A stretch of 52,787 bases of DNA from Sphingomonas sanguinis NBRC 13937 (GCF_001591005.1 NZ_BCTY01000025.1:1-52787); one strand, 5' to 3'; positions 24,758-33,991 are shown, counted from the stretch's first letter. Made by a program: numbers and translations. Notes: a model not told the origin generated them from the sequence alone.

Positions 24758-25322
24758 TCTTCGCGCGCGTCGATCCATTCGGGTCCAGGCCTGCTCGGAT
24801 CGCACCCGGATCCGTTCTTCGGCGGGCGCCTTGCGTGGCCGTGCGATCGCCCTGCCTGTCCTGCGGACCATCACAGGGCAGAAGCGTTGCCTGACCACCC
24901 GATGAAGACGCTTCAGCTTTTCGCCGCTCTTCTTCCGGCCGGCCTGTGGCTCCTGGCCGCCAACCTGCTTGTACGCACGACGCGCCTTGGCAGAACCTAC
25001 AGTCTGATCTCCACCCCGCATGTGCTCGTGCTGATCCGATGGATCGGAATGTTCCATCGCATCGGATTCGCGACATGGAGGCGCCGCGGAGGGAAGTGGC
25101 ACTGGTCCTCACAACCAGGGCCGATCGCATGATCGTGAGGATCCGAAGGTCGGCATACCGACCGGCATCGACCGCATCGAGGGAGCGACGATACGCTGCG
25201 AAGACGCCGAAGCGCCGCGGCGGTCGGAGCACGATCCGACTTCGGACGATTGGTGATGGAAGGCTGTCCCGACCGACCGGGCGAAGCCGATCGCGCGGAC
25301 ATTCGCGTTTGGGAGTACTGCC
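24758..25322. other. 565-bp stretch without a confident gene
   Basis: Between the DedA and ZIP genes. A plus-strand frame from ATG 24902 to 25132 would encode 76 residues with one hydrophobic stretch (LQLFAALLPAGLWLLAANLL) but has no ribosome-binding site or family likeness. Other frames look like non-coding shadows. No strong repeat seen. Confidence 0.4.
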
Positions 25323-26009
25323 ATGCTGGCACTGAGCTACACCATCATCCCGACCATCGCGGTCATTCTGGGCGCAATTGCCGCGGTCGTGCGACGTCCC
25401 GGTGCCGCCTTTACCAGCGCCATGCAGCATCTCGCGGCCGGCGTCGTGTTCGCCGCGGCGGCGACAGAGATCCTTCCGCAGGTCAAGCACGAGGCGAGCC
25501 CGACCGCGACGTTGATCGGCGGGGCCGCCGGTGTGGCGGTCATGCTCGCGCTCAAGGGCTTCGAGGAACGCTTCGAAGGTCCCGCCGCGCTGCTGGGCGC
25601 GATCGGGATCGACCTGCTCATCGATGGCCTCGTGTTGGGACTGGCATTCGTCGCCGGCGCCAAGGCGGGCATCCTGCTGACGGTCGCGCTGACGCTCGAG
25701 GTGCTGTTCCTCGGCGTGACGCTCACGACGGAACTCGGTGAGACCATGCGCTCCAGGCTGCGGGTCGTCCTGACGGTCGCAGGCCTCGCCCTTCTGCTTC
25801 CGATCGGATCGCTGGCCGCGCTGCCGGTGGCCACACTGTCACCCGTGGTGATCGCCGGCTTTCTGAGCTTCGGCCTCATGGCGCTCCTCTATCTGGTTAC
25901 CGAGGAGCTGCTGGTCGAGGCGCACGAGAAGCCGGACAGCCCACTCATCAGCGCCTTCTTCTTCATCGGCTTCCTCGCGCTGCTCGCGCTCGAGGAGATC
26001 GCCGGATGA
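25323..26009 (+). CDS. ZIP-family metal transporter
   Basis: A 228-residue membrane protein with about eight hydrophobic segments. ZIP features include [22 protein letters not shown] in an early helix and [18 protein letters not shown] in TM4, where D and E/H ligands take the place of the HxxxE motif. ZIP proteins usually import metals, but some bacterial members work with efflux genes. ATG 25323 follows GGGAG. Its place in an efflux island makes the direction of transport uncertain. Confidence 0.82.
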   Translation: MLALSYTIIPTIAVILGAIAAVVRRPGAAFTSAMQHLAAGVVFAAAATEILPQVKHEASPTATLIGGAAGVAVMLALKGFEERFEGPAALLGAIGIDLLIDGLVLGLAFVAGAKAGILLTVALTLEVLFLGVTLTTELGETMRSRLRVVLTVAGLALLLPIGSLAALPVATLSPVVIAGFLSFGLMALLYLVTEELLVEAHEKPDSPLISAFFFIGFLALLALEEIAG

Positions 26010-26064
26010 ACCGCCTCGATCCCAATCGGCGCCCTGCGCCCACCCATCCGAAAGGAGAGACGAC

Positions 26065-26448
26065 ATGCCCACGATGAAGAAAATGCTGGCGGTCGCGGCC
26101 GTCGCCGCGACCGCGTCGGTGAGCGCGCAACCGGTCGCACAGACCATGCCGCACGGACGGCACCTGCGACCGGCCGCACCGACAGGTTCTCCCGCGACGC
26201 GGGCGTATCGCGCAGCCAACGCCAAGATGCACGGCGTCATGGACATCCGGTTCACCGGGGATGCCGATGTCGACTTCATGCGTGCGATGATCCCGCACCA
26301 CGAGGGCGCGATCGCGATGGCGGAGGTCGAGCTGAGATACGGCCGCGATCCCGAAGTGCGGAAGCTCGCACGGGAGGTGGTCATGGCGCAGCGGGCTGAG
26401 ATCTCGCGGATGCGCATCTGGCTCGCGAAGCGGGAGGCCGGCAAGTGA
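26065..26448 (+). CDS. Secreted DUF305 protein
   Basis: A 127-residue protein with a signal peptide (about 1-22) and a DUF305 four-helix core recognised by [21 protein letters not shown]. The H-H pair and Met residues are possible metal ligands. DUF305 proteins are often next to copper and other metal-efflux genes. AAGGAG lies 8 nt before ATG 26065. It overlaps the CDF start by 4 nt, so the two are coupled. Confidence 0.85.
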   Translation: MPTMKKMLAVAAVAATASVSAQPVAQTMPHGRHLRPAAPTGSPATRAYRAANAKMHGVMDIRFTGDADVDFMRAMIPHHEGAIAMAEVELRYGRDPEVRKLAREVVMAQRAEISRMRIWLAKREAGK

Positions 26449-27404
26449 GCGCCGGTCACGACCACGGCGCCGGAGCGCACGATGCTGGCGCAGGGCACGA
26501 TCACAGCCATGGCGCGGGCGGTCACAACCATGCGGCCGGCGCCAACGCCAAGATGCTGAGCTGGGCGCTCGCGCTGACCTTCACCTACTTCATCGCGGAG
26601 GTGATCGGCGGCTTCGTCTTCAACAGCCTGGCGCTCCTCTCGGACGCCGCTCACATGATGACCGACGTGATGGCGCTGGTGATCGCGCTGCTGGCTATCA
26701 AGCTGGGCCAGAAGCCGGCCGACGACAAGCGGACGTTCGGGTATCGTCGTTTCGAAATCCTCGCTGCGGCCTTCAATGCCGTGCTGCTGTTCGGCGTAGC
26801 GATCTACGTCTTCGTCGAGGCGATCAAGCGCTTCAGCACCCCACAGGAGGTTCAATCCTGGGGCATGCTGATCGTCGCGACGATCGGCCTCGTCGTGAAC
26901 ATCGTGTCGATGCGGTTGCTGATGGCGGGTAAGGAAGGCAGCTTCAACGTCAAGGGCGCCTATCTGGAGGTCTGGGCCGACATGATTGGCTCCGTCGGCG
27001 TCATCGCCGGCGCTCTCACCATCCGCTTCACGGGTTGGACCTGGGTCGACCCAATCGTAGCGGTCGGCATCGGCCTGTGGGTCCTGCCGCGTACGTGGAT
27101 CCTGCTGCGCGACACCAGCAACGTCCTACTAGAAGGCGTTCCGGGCGGCCTCAAGCTCAGCGAGGTTCGCACCGCCATCGCCGGCGTGCGCGGCGTCGCC
27201 GACCTTCATGACCTGCATGTCTGGTCGATGAGCAACGACGAGGTGAACTGTACGGTCCACCTCGTACTCGATCGCGGTGCCGACGTCGATGGGACGCGCT
27301 CGGCCGTTCAAGCGCTTCTGCGAGACCGATACGAGATCGGACACAGCACGATCCAGACTGAGGTCTCGGGACGCGATTGCGCCGAACAGGGCATCCATCC
27401 TTGA
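26445..27404 (+). CDS. CDF-family efflux protein, CzcD/DmeF type
   Basis: A 319-residue cation diffusion facilitator. A His-rich N-terminus ([20 protein letters not shown]) precedes six membrane segments. The TM2 metal site is D67, H70, D74 ([10 protein letters not shown]). The TM5 site reads EVWAD, with Glu where many CDFs have His. A C-terminal cytoplasmic domain is present ([13 protein letters not shown]), unlike the short CDF at 11909. Expected to export Zn, Co, Cd or Ni by proton exchange. Confidence 0.92.
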   Translation: MSAGHDHGAGAHDAGAGHDHSHGAGGHNHAAGANAKMLSWALALTFTYFIAEVIGGFVFNSLALLSDAAHMMTDVMALVIALLAIKLGQKPADDKRTFGYRRFEILAAAFNAVLLFGVAIYVFVEAIKRFSTPQEVQSWGMLIVATIGLVVNIVSMRLLMAGKEGSFNVKGAYLEVWADMIGSVGVIAGALTIRFTGWTWVDPIVAVGIGLWVLPRTWILLRDTSNVLLEGVPGGLKLSEVRTAIAGVRGVADLHDLHVWSMSNDEVNCTVHLVLDRGADVDGTRSAVQALLRDRYEIGHSTIQTEVSGRDCAEQGIHP

Positions 27405-27433
27405 GCCTCTCGGGCGAACCTCAAGGGCAGGCC

Positions 27434-27751
27434 ATGAACGACATCCCATCGTCATCGCAGCGCCGTGACGGCGTTATGCTGGCTCCCGGATGTCAGCTCG
27501 GACTGCTGATCGCCGACCGCCGAGGGGGCGAGCTCTACTATCGCCCCCGATGCCGAGGCGTCTGGTTTGACCCGAGCAGACTCGACAAGGTCATCGCGCG
27601 AAATCCGCCTACGCTGGCATTGATGGTCCGCGGGACAGCCCGCATCCCAGCAGCGCCCGCTTCCCTGCCCGGGGGCCTGAAACCAGACCGAAGAGCACGC
27701 CCGGCATTCGCGGCGCTGGCCGCCATGAGCGAAGTCGACGAGGGGGCGTGA
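27434..27751 (+). CDS. Degenerate zf-TFIIB-like protein
   Basis: A 105-residue protein that resembles bacterial zf-TFIIB proteins in GGELYYRPRCRGVWFDPSRLDKVI, where the family usually has CPRCRGVWLD. The expected third Cys is Arg here, and only one Cys of the first pair (GCQLGL) is kept, so zinc binding is probably lost. It follows the CDF gene by 29 nt. The C-terminal half is basic and disordered-looking. Function unknown. Confidence 0.5.
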   Translation: MNDIPSSSQRRDGVMLAPGCQLGLLIADRRGGELYYRPRCRGVWFDPSRLDKVIARNPPTLALMVRGTARIPAAPASLPGGLKPDRRARPAFAALAAMSEVDEGA

Positions 27752-27777
27752 TCGACGGCCTCTTCAACCACTGAAAA

Positions 27778-27804
27778 GCAAGGCGACGAAGAGCCGTCGC
27801 TTGC
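27778..27804 (+). terminator. Stem-loop at the end of the metal-resistance region
   Basis: GCAA-G-GCGACG pairs with CGTCGC-TTGC (one bulged G at 27782), loop of 6 nt. Located 26 nt after the last gene of the run and before the inositol-phosphate synthase gene. No T-run follows. Confidence 0.4.
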
Positions 27805-27949
27805 AAGCAGCATTCAAGCCGACGTGATCAATGGCGCCGCCAATCCAGGCGGTGTCCTGGGCATGATCAGAGCGATGTCTGCGCAGGCGTCACGCATGGA
27901 TGCTCACCATCGATAAAGCCGAGCAACGGCTGCATACCGGAGTAAATTC

Positions 27950-29041
27950 GTGAAACTCATCAACATCGCCATCGTCGGCATCGGCAACTGCGCGAGCTCG
28001 CTCGTCCAGGGGCTGGAGCATTATCGCGGAGGCACCAACGACGCGGCCGGCCTGATGCACTGGGAAGTCGGCGGCTATGAACCCTCCGACATCAAGGTCG
28101 TCGCCGCCTGGGACGTGGATACGCGCAAGGTCGGCAAGGACGTCGCCGAGGCGATCTTCGCCAAGCCCAATTGCACCGCGGTGTTCGCCGCCACCATCCC
28201 GTCGACCGGCACGGTGGTGAAGATGGGCGCGGTGCTGGACGGCGTCGCCGACCATATGAGCCAATATAAGGACGATCGCACCTTCGTGGTCGCCAACGAC
28301 ACGCAGCCGACCAAGGAAGAGGTCGTCGCCGAACTGAAGCGTTCGGGCACCGACGTGCTGATGAACTACCTGCCGGTCGGCAGCCAGGAGGCGACCGAAT
28401 TCTACGCCGAATGCGCGCTGGAAGCCGGCGTCGCCTTCGTCAACAACATTCCGGTCTTCATCGCCTCCAACCCCGAATGGGCGAAGCGCTTCGAGGATGC
28501 CGGCGTCGCGATCATCGGCGACGACATCAAGGCACAGCTGGGTGCGACGATCGTCCACCGCGTGCTCACCGACCTGTTCGCCAAGCGCGGCGTCAAGCTC
28601 GACCGGACGTATCAGCTCAACACCGGCGGCAACACCGACTTCCTCAACATGTCGAACCACCGCCGCCTCGAATCCAAGAAGATCTCGAAGACCGAGGCGG
28701 TCCAGTCGGTCGCGGCCGAGCGGCTCGACGACGACAACGTCCATATCGGGCCGTCGGACTACGTGCCGTGGCAGAACGACAACAAGGTATGCTTCCTGCG
28801 CATGGAAGGCCAGCTGTTCGGCGGCGTGCCGATGAACCTGGAACTGCGCCTGTCGGTCGAGGATTCGCCCAACAGCGCCGGTGTCGCGATCGACATGATC
28901 CGTTGCGCCGCGATCGCCAAGGACCGCGGCATCGCCGGCGTGATCGACCCCGCATCCGCCTATTTCTGCAAGCATCCGCGCACCCAGATGACTGACGACC
29001 TCGCCCAGATCGCGGTCGAGAACTTCATCGCAGGCGCATGA
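27950..29041 (+). CDS. ino1: Inositol-3-phosphate synthase
   Basis: Converts glucose 6-phosphate to 1L-myo-inositol 1-phosphate using bound NAD. The Rossmann start IAIVGIGNCASSLVQGLEHY is typical of the short bacterial class; later hallmarks include NTGGNTDFLNM and the SPNSAG-like DSPNSAGVAIDMIR. The 363-residue length matches actinobacterial and sphingomonad enzymes. GTG 27950 has GGAG about 10 nt upstream. The product may feed phosphatidylinositol or compatible solutes; the next gene is an osmotic-stress channel. Confidence 0.93.
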   Translation: MKLINIAIVGIGNCASSLVQGLEHYRGGTNDAAGLMHWEVGGYEPSDIKVVAAWDVDTRKVGKDVAEAIFAKPNCTAVFAATIPSTGTVVKMGAVLDGVADHMSQYKDDRTFVVANDTQPTKEEVVAELKRSGTDVLMNYLPVGSQEATEFYAECALEAGVAFVNNIPVFIASNPEWAKRFEDAGVAIIGDDIKAQLGATIVHRVLTDLFAKRGVKLDRTYQLNTGGNTDFLNMSNHRRLESKKISKTEAVQSVAAERLDDDNVHIGPSDYVPWQNDNKVCFLRMEGQLFGGVPMNLELRLSVEDSPNSAGVAIDMIRCAAIAKDRGIAGVIDPASAYFCKHPRTQMTDDLAQIAVENFIAGA

Positions 29042-29049
29042 GGCCATCG

Positions 29050-30654
29050 ATGCTTCGTACATCACGCCTACACTTGATCGGCATGGTGCTCCTCGCGGGC
29101 GCCGTGCCGGGTCGGGCACAGTCGCAGGCCGCCCCGAAAGCCGGCGCGTCCGCGTCGTCCACAAAGCCCCCGACCGACATCTATGGCCGCGACACGCCGC
29201 GAGGCACCGTCTCGGGTCTTCTTTCCGCAATGGCCGAGCGCGATTACAGCCGGGCCGGCCGCTACTTCGAAGCCAAGGCGGACGTTCGCCGTCTGACGGA
29301 GGAGCTTCAGTCCGTATTGGATCAGAGCGGTGCGATCGATCCGTTCGTTTCGCTGTCCAACGACCCGCAGGGAAATCTGGAGGACGGTCTCGGGTCCAAC
29401 ATCGAACGGGTAGGAAGCCTCTCGAGAACGGGTGACGTACCCATACTCCTTACCCGTGGCGGAACGGCAACGGCCGGCAACGTCTGGCGTGTGGCGCTGA
29501 AGACCAGCATCGCCGCACGGCGGCTGCACGAGCATAGGAACACCGGCAAAGGCGGGCAACCGATCGAAATCGGGGGCGCGGCGGTCGGGGACTGGTCGAC
29601 CCTGCTCGGCCTCGCGTCGCTCGTCTTCCTTGGCTTCTACGTGGTCAGCGCCGGGATCCTCTTCGTGATGAGGCGCACGATCCACGATCACGAAAGGAGC
29701 AGGACCTATCGTGTGGCTCAGGCGGCGATGCCGCCGGTAAGCCTGTTCGGGGCGACCCTGCTGTTCCAGCTATGGGCGGGATCGCTGCCGGTCTCCATCA
29801 TCGCACGTCAAATCCTGCTGCGGTACCTGGGTGTTTTCGCCTGGATCGCGCTGGCGTGGTTCTTCGCCCGCATGATCGATGCGGTGGCACAGCTCAGCAT
29901 CAATCGGCTCAAGGGACTGGAACGACGGCAAGCGGTGTCCGTGATCAGTCTCGTCCGTCGCGCTGCGAAGCTCGTCCTGCTGTTCATCGCGGTCGTGGCC
30001 GTCCTCGACACGTTCGGGATCGACGTCACGACGGGGGTCGCCGCATTGGGCATCGGCGGCATCGCCTTGGCTCTCGGGGCGCAGAAGACGGTCGAGAACC
30101 TGGTCGGAAGCGTGACGTTGATCGCAGACAAACCCGTGCAGGTCGGCGACTTCTGCAAGGTCGGTGACGTGGTAGGCACGGTGGAGGACGTCGGCATACG
30201 TTCCACTCGCATCCGCACCTTGGAGCGGACCGTGGTGACCATTCCAAACGGAGATTTCTCGGCGCGACAGATTGAAAACTTCGCTCGACGGGACTCCTTC
30301 CTATTCAATCCGATCATCAGGTTGGAGCACGGGATCAGGTCCGACAAGCTGCCCGCGACCCTCCACATGATGACGGAAATCCTGGAGGCGAACGAACATA
30401 TCATCAAGCCGGGCGCGCGGGCGCGCCTGAAGGACATCAATCTGAGCTCCGTAGACATAGAAATCTTCTCCTACATCAGGGCGCAGGACTTCGACGAGAG
30501 CTTGATCATCCGACAGGATTTGCTCTTGAAGATCCATGCCAGCTTGGAGAAGGCTAAGGTTCCGATAGCCTACGCCACGCAGACCGTTCACCTGAAGCAT
30601 GTGGATACCGACTCGGACGACGTGCCTGCGGAAGTCTCGCCGATTATAACCTGA
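29050..30654 (+). CDS. MscS-family mechanosensitive channel with periplasmic N-domain
   Basis: A 534-residue MscS homologue. It begins with a signal peptide (LHLIGMVLLAGAVPGRAQ) and a periplasmic domain of about 150 residues (YGRDTPRGTVSGLL onward), then several membrane helices. The pore helix and beta domain follow: GVAALGIGGIALALGAQKTVEN, VGDFCKVGD and VEDVGIRSTRIRT. ATG 29050 is chosen for its GAGG 6 nt upstream; another ATG at 29038 overlaps the ino1 stop. Larger than MscS (286 residues), so YbdG/MscM-like variants are possible. Confidence 0.88.
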   Translation: MLRTSRLHLIGMVLLAGAVPGRAQSQAAPKAGASASSTKPPTDIYGRDTPRGTVSGLLSAMAERDYSRAGRYFEAKADVRRLTEELQSVLDQSGAIDPFVSLSNDPQGNLEDGLGSNIERVGSLSRTGDVPILLTRGGTATAGNVWRVALKTSIAARRLHEHRNTGKGGQPIEIGGAAVGDWSTLLGLASLVFLGFYVVSAGILFVMRRTIHDHERSRTYRVAQAAMPPVSLFGATLLFQLWAGSLPVSIIARQILLRYLGVFAWIALAWFFARMIDAVAQLSINRLKGLERRQAVSVISLVRRAAKLVLLFIAVVAVLDTFGIDVTTGVAALGIGGIALALGAQKTVENLVGSVTLIADKPVQVGDFCKVGDVVGTVEDVGIRSTRIRTLERTVVTIPNGDFSARQIENFARRDSFLFNPIIRLEHGIRSDKLPATLHMMTEILEANEHIIKPGARARLKDINLSSVDIEIFSYIRAQDFDESLIIRQDLLLKIHASLEKAKVPIAYATQTVHLKHVDTDSDDVPAEVSPIIT

Positions 30655-30712
30655 ACCTGGGACTTGCGCAGGGTGCGGGAGCGTGTTCGTCGAAGAAAGG
30701 TGCATCTAATGC

Positions 30713-30744
30713 GATGATGCAGGTCTTACCTGCGCTGCATCATC
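30713..30744. terminator. Inverted repeat between convergent genes
   Basis: Perfect 10-bp arms GATGATGCAG (30713-30722) and CTGCATCATC (30735-30744), loop 12 nt. It lies 58 nt after the MscS gene, in the 282-bp convergent gap that otherwise holds nothing I recognise. Termination in either direction is plausible, though no T-run is present. Confidence 0.4.
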
Positions 30745-30936
30745 AGAAGCCACAGGTCCTCTCATACATGCGATGGCGTTCGATCCGGCTCATGCCAGTG
30801 GAACTATTCTTTAGCGGATTTGCATATTTCCCCTGCCGATCCGCAATTGAGGTTTGGACATGGCGGATCCTCATCAATAGCTCGTCAATCGACGGAGGCG
30901 CTGCGCGCTTCGGTTTCCCACGCGCAGCGCCTTGGC

Positions 30937-31668
30937 TCACGGCAACCTGACGGTCGCCAGTCCCGAGTTGCCCGTTCGGCCGTTCACGGCGTTGACGTAG
31001 ATCTTCGCCTTCCCGGCTCGCGGTAGGGCGATGCGCCCACTGAACGTCCCAGGCGCCGCGGTGAACGCAAGCGGCGCGCTCGCCAGTTCGTGGCGCCCGC
31101 TCCAGATGCTCGCAGTGACGGCGTAATCGGCGGATGGCCAAGGTCCATCGGGAGTTATCGGGCAGCCGCACATCAGCTCGACCTTGGCCGTGATCAAAAC
31201 CGATCGGCCCTGCGTCGATATGGTGGGCGTGATCGCGAGCCCCGGAAGCTCGACAAGCCAGCCATTGCCTGCCGTCACCGGCACGCCTGGGACGATCCAG
31301 CGCTGCGATCTCACGCTGATCCTGGATCGAGGACGACCTATGGGGCCCTCCACCTCAAGGTCAACGAGCGTCGGCTCGCCGAGATCGAGAGTGACCTTGT
31401 AGGATGCGGCATCGGCAAGCGCGATCGAAGGGCTGCGTCGAGACGCCTCCATGATCCGCTCCGTGTCGCCCGTCCCGCCCCTTGTGACGCCGCGTGCGAG
31501 CACCCTGCCCGATTTCACCTCGCGCAGCGTGATGGATGCTCCTCCCGTGTGATCGCCGACGAACTTCCCGTCCTGGCTGATTACCCGCACGACGATCTGC
31601 GTCGGCTCGGCCGCCGCGGGCGCGACCATCAAGAGCCATGCGATGCATGCCACCGTCGACTTCAGCAT
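30937..31668 (-). CDS. Secreted beta-rich protein, unknown function
   Basis: A 243-residue protein with a clear signal peptide (MLKSTVACIAWLLMVAPAAAEP). The mature sequence is beta-rich and Ig-like in feel (QIVVRVISQDGKFVGDHTG, VELMCGCPITPDGPW, FSGRIALPRAGKAKIYV). One CGC pair is present near residue 175. Family not recognised. It starts 2 nt after the DsbB-like gene, so the two are co-transcribed. Confidence 0.6.
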   Translation of the reverse strand: MLKSTVACIAWLLMVAPAAAEPTQIVVRVISQDGKFVGDHTGGASITLREVKSGRVLARGVTRGGTGDTERIMEASRRSPSIALADAASYKVTLDLGEPTLVDLEVEGPIGRPRSRISVRSQRWIVPGVPVTAGNGWLVELPGLAITPTISTQGRSVLITAKVELMCGCPITPDGPWPSADYAVTASIWSGRHELASAPLAFTAAPGTFSGRIALPRAGKAKIYVNAVNGRTGNSGLATVRLP

Positions 31669-31670
31669 GA

Positions 31671-32117
31671 TCAGGCCCTCTCCGTCCGAAGCGTCTGCCT
31701 CGCCGAGACCTCGAAGATGATCCCGAGCTGAAAGGACATGATCACGATGGCGCACGACGAGAGGATCGTCGAGTCGAACCAGATCGGATCATGAAGCTTG
31801 AACGTCCCTTTGAACATCGCGAGCCAGCCGCCATTGAAGTTCTGCATCATGCCGACGCCCAACCCGAGCGTGGCAACAGCGACTGCGGCATACCGGAGGA
31901 AGAACCGATTGCCGTACGGGAGAAGCAGAATCAGTATCCCCAGGATACCGATCGCCGAACGTTGGACTCGACAGAACGGACAGGCGTAGGTCGCCTGTGT
32001 GAGATCCAACGTCCAAGTGGCGACGCTGATCAGGATCGATACAAGCCCTGCCAGGAGCAGGAAGCGTTTGGTGCTGATGGCTGCGAGCGTTGTCTCGCTG
32101 TGACGTTGGCTGAGCAT
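31671..32117 (-). CDS. DsbB-like membrane protein
   Basis: A 148-residue protein with four hydrophobic segments. The segment ACPFCRVQRSAIGI matches the DsbB quinone-site pattern PCPLC-x2-QR, placing a CxxC at the periplasmic end of TM2. The second periplasmic Cys pair of DsbB is not obvious, so a full DsbB cycle is uncertain. An upstream ATG at 32201 is open but lacks a ribosome-binding site. Its downstream neighbour is a secreted Cys-containing protein, a possible client. Confidence 0.6.
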   Translation of the reverse strand: MLSQRHSETTLAAISTKRFLLLAGLVSILISVATWTLDLTQATYACPFCRVQRSAIGILGILILLLPYGNRFFLRYAAVAVATLGLGVGMMQNFNGGWLAMFKGTFKLHDPIWFDSTILSSCAIVIMSFQLGIIFEVSARQTLRTERA

Positions 32118-32258
32118 GAAGGTATGTTCCTCGCTTAGGTCGAGTCTGGTCGCGCGCCATCCGCGGACCGGAGGCGTCATGCGACCTTTCGAATCTTCCA
32201 TCGGTCATGGAATTATGGTTGGAGGCGGCGGACGCAGAGGATGCCGCCTGACCGATGC

Positions 32259-32681
32259 CTAGCGGGTCGAGGGTGGTCCCCGTAGTGGAGGACGAAGACG
32301 TGGAGGAGCCGGCACAGTGCTTCGTACGGCGTGGAAGATCGACGTCTTGATGATGAAAGCGAGGGCGGCAGTCAGTAGGACCGGATCGACCGCCGAGCAG
32401 ATCGAGGTGTCCGTGGCGGAGACCGAGCACGGTGACGCAGGGCGGATGGATTCGGAGCCGTCGCGCGTGTCCGTCGACGCACCCGGAACCTGAACGAGGG
32501 TCACCAGCGGACCAGAGCTCGTGCAAACCGCCATGACCACGTGGTTGCCCGCCCTCTGCGGCATGAAGCCGCTCGGGACGACGAGTCTTGCTGCGATCGC
32601 GAGCACCGCGAACCATATCGCCAGATGGCGCGAACATGGTTGTTGGAGCATACCCATGATGACGGGGTACATGACGTTCAA
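32259..32681 (-). CDS. DUF2946-like membrane-anchored protein
   Basis: A 140-residue protein. The N-terminal helix followed by LVVPSGFMPQ and a Cys (AVC) a little later resembles DUF2946 proteins, which often accompany copper or other metal genes. A second hydrophobic stretch (DPVLLTAALAFIIKTSIF) is near residue 105. Several ATGs lie in the first 12 codons (32681, 32657, 32651) and the true start is not clear. Confidence 0.5.
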   Translation of the reverse strand: MNVMYPVIMGMLQQPCSRHLAIWFAVLAIAARLVVPSGFMPQRAGNHVVMAVCTSSGPLVTLVQVPGASTDTRDGSESIRPASPCSVSATDTSICSAVDPVLLTAALAFIIKTSIFHAVRSTVPAPPRLRPPLRGPPSTR

Positions 32682-32810
32682 CGCCGTGTCATGCAGGTTG
32701 TGGGCTTTCGACCGGAGAGTTGGTGCTTGATGCCGCGAGCGTGTTCACACCGACGACCAGCGGCGCGACACGTACGTCTCGCCCCATCCATCCGGGGAGC
32801 GGCCAAACTT

Positions 32811-32993
32811 TCAAATGTCCGGGATCCACAGGTAGTCCGATGGTGTGCCCTTCGCGAGGAACACGGGCCCGCCGGCACCGTGGCCGTTCGGTGCGGTAGC
32901 CCCAGCGCCCGCCTTGAAACGCATCGACGCCGCTACCGCGTGGATCGCGGCGCGAGGTTCGGCTTCCGCGACCAACGGTGTGCCACGTGACAC
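32811..32993 (-). CDS. Possible small protein upstream of the DUF2946-like gene
   Basis: An open frame of 60 residues on the strand of the operon below it, ending GGPVFLAKGTPSDYLWIPDI. Composition looks protein-like, but there is no recognised family and no clear ribosome-binding site, and a palindrome at 32976-32997 overlaps the start. It could be the remnant of a longer gene. Confidence 0.25.
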   Translation of the reverse strand: MSRGTPLVAEAEPRAAIHAVAASMRFKAGAGATAPNGHGAGGPVFLAKGTPSDYLWIPDI

Positions 32994-32997
32994 ACCG
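32976..32997. promoter_or_regulatory. Near-perfect 22-bp palindrome, possible operator
   Basis: Arms CGGTGTG (32976-32982) and CACACCG (32991-32997) surround a CACGTG core; only one base pair is mismatched. It lies upstream of the minus-strand DUF2946/DsbB-like/secreted unit. Confidence 0.4.
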
Positions 32998-33362
32998 CGG
33001 GCTACTGGCGAGAAAGAAATCGATCCCGTCTTACGGGTCGACGATGATCGGGCGCTTCGGATCTATGGATCGGTGCGTATGGTCTTTTATAGCTAGCTCA
33101 TCGCATGCAAAACGCACCAAAATTGAGAGTGGTACCTTTGAACCTGTAGCACACGGAAAGTGTACTGAGACCCGGTAGTGCTATACGGGTATACCCAAAA
33201 CGCACCTCCTAAAAAGCGCATCTGGCAGGATCGTAGCGGTGTGACACGTAAGGACAAGCATGACATTGGAGTGGAAGATAGGCGCAAGAGCGACATTGTT
33301 GTCGTAGGCGGACGTTTTAGCTATATTGCATCGAAGTGGTGCATCGGGGCTGACGTGCTAAC
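32998..33362. other. AT-richer intergenic junction before the second vapBC
   Basis: About 365 bp, visibly richer in A+T than its neighbours, with no convincing gene. It contains short repeats such as two TGCATCG copies near 33328-33346 and one TGGTGCAT (33337-33344) that resembles the half-site of the first vapBC operator. It probably holds the promoter of the second vapBC and may mark an insertion boundary. Confidence 0.45.
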
Positions 33363-33608
33363 ATGACCTTGCAAATTAATATTACCCCTAACGGGCGCAT
33401 GAGTCTGCCAGCGGACGTCCGGAAGCGCCTCGGTCTGAGTGGCGGTGGTGCGGTCTACCTCGACGAAACCGAAGATGGTGTGGTCTTGCGAACAGCAAGT
33501 CAGGCAGTGGCACGTGCCCAAGCCCTGGCCAAGCAGTACACCGGCGGTAACCCTGACGCTTCTGTTGACGCTTTTCTCGCCCGACGTCGGGAAGAGAGCG
33601 GCGAATGA
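33363..33608 (+). CDS. vapB: VapB-type AbrB/MazE-fold antitoxin (copy 2)
   Basis: An 81-residue antitoxin with the same N-terminal DNA-binding hairpin as the copy at 5023-5265 (INITPNGRMSLP, RKRLGL) and a tail ending FLARRREESGE. About 57 of 80 positions match by eye, with one extra residue near position 62. It overlaps the toxin start by 4 nt. No repeat as strong as that at the first copy is seen upstream. Confidence 0.88.
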   Translation: MTLQINITPNGRMSLPADVRKRLGLSGGGAVYLDETEDGVVLRTASQAVARAQALAKQYTGGNPDASVDAFLARRREESGE

Positions 33609-33991
33609 GCGTGGTGCTTGACGCGTCTGCGATCATCGCGATGCTCAAGGGCGAGCGCGGCGCGGCAAAAGTTGCGGCGGAAATCGGTGGCGCGCGAGTG
33701 AGCAGCGTCAACTATGCCGAGGTCGTCAGCCACTTCGTCCATGCCGGCATGCCCGAGCGCGAAGTCGATGCGATGCTTGATCCATTGCCGCTGACGGTCG
33801 TGCCGGCCGACAAGGCGCTCGCGCAGATCGCTGGGCGGTTGCGGGCGGCCACAGCCGAGGCGGGGCTCAGTCTCGGTGACCGTTTCTGCCTGGCACTCGC
33901 ACGGCGCGACGGTCTGCCCGCATGGACCAGCGACCAGAATTGGAAGAAGGTCGCCGACGCCGTCGAGGTCAAGGTTGTCGCGATCCGCTGA
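33605..33991 (+). CDS. vapC: VapC-type PIN-domain ribonuclease toxin (copy 2)
   Basis: A 128-residue PIN toxin with D6, E39, D92 and D110 as the acidic site, matching D7, E40, D93 and D111 of the first copy. The block AGLSLGDRFCLALA is identical in both. It ends 78 nt before the SbcD-like gene on the same strand. Divergence from copy 1 is enough that cross-neutralisation cannot be assumed. Confidence 0.9.
   Translation: MSVVLDASAIIAMLKGERGAAKVAAEIGGARVSSVNYAEVVSHFVHAGMPEREVDAMLDPLPLTVVPADKALAQIAGRLRAATAEAGLSLGDRFCLALARRDGLPAWTSDQNWKKVADAVEVKVVAIR

Noticed and set aside
24690..25490. A 266-residue minus-strand frame over the DedA-ZIP gap
   Set aside because: It runs antisense into the ZIP gene and is low-complexity, Arg/His/Gly-rich, with no motif.
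31789..32637. A 282-residue minus-strand frame overlapping the DsbB-like and DUF2946-like genes
   Set aside because: It shares the strand but a different frame. The other two have hydrophobic segments, a CxxC motif and tight spacing; this one has none.
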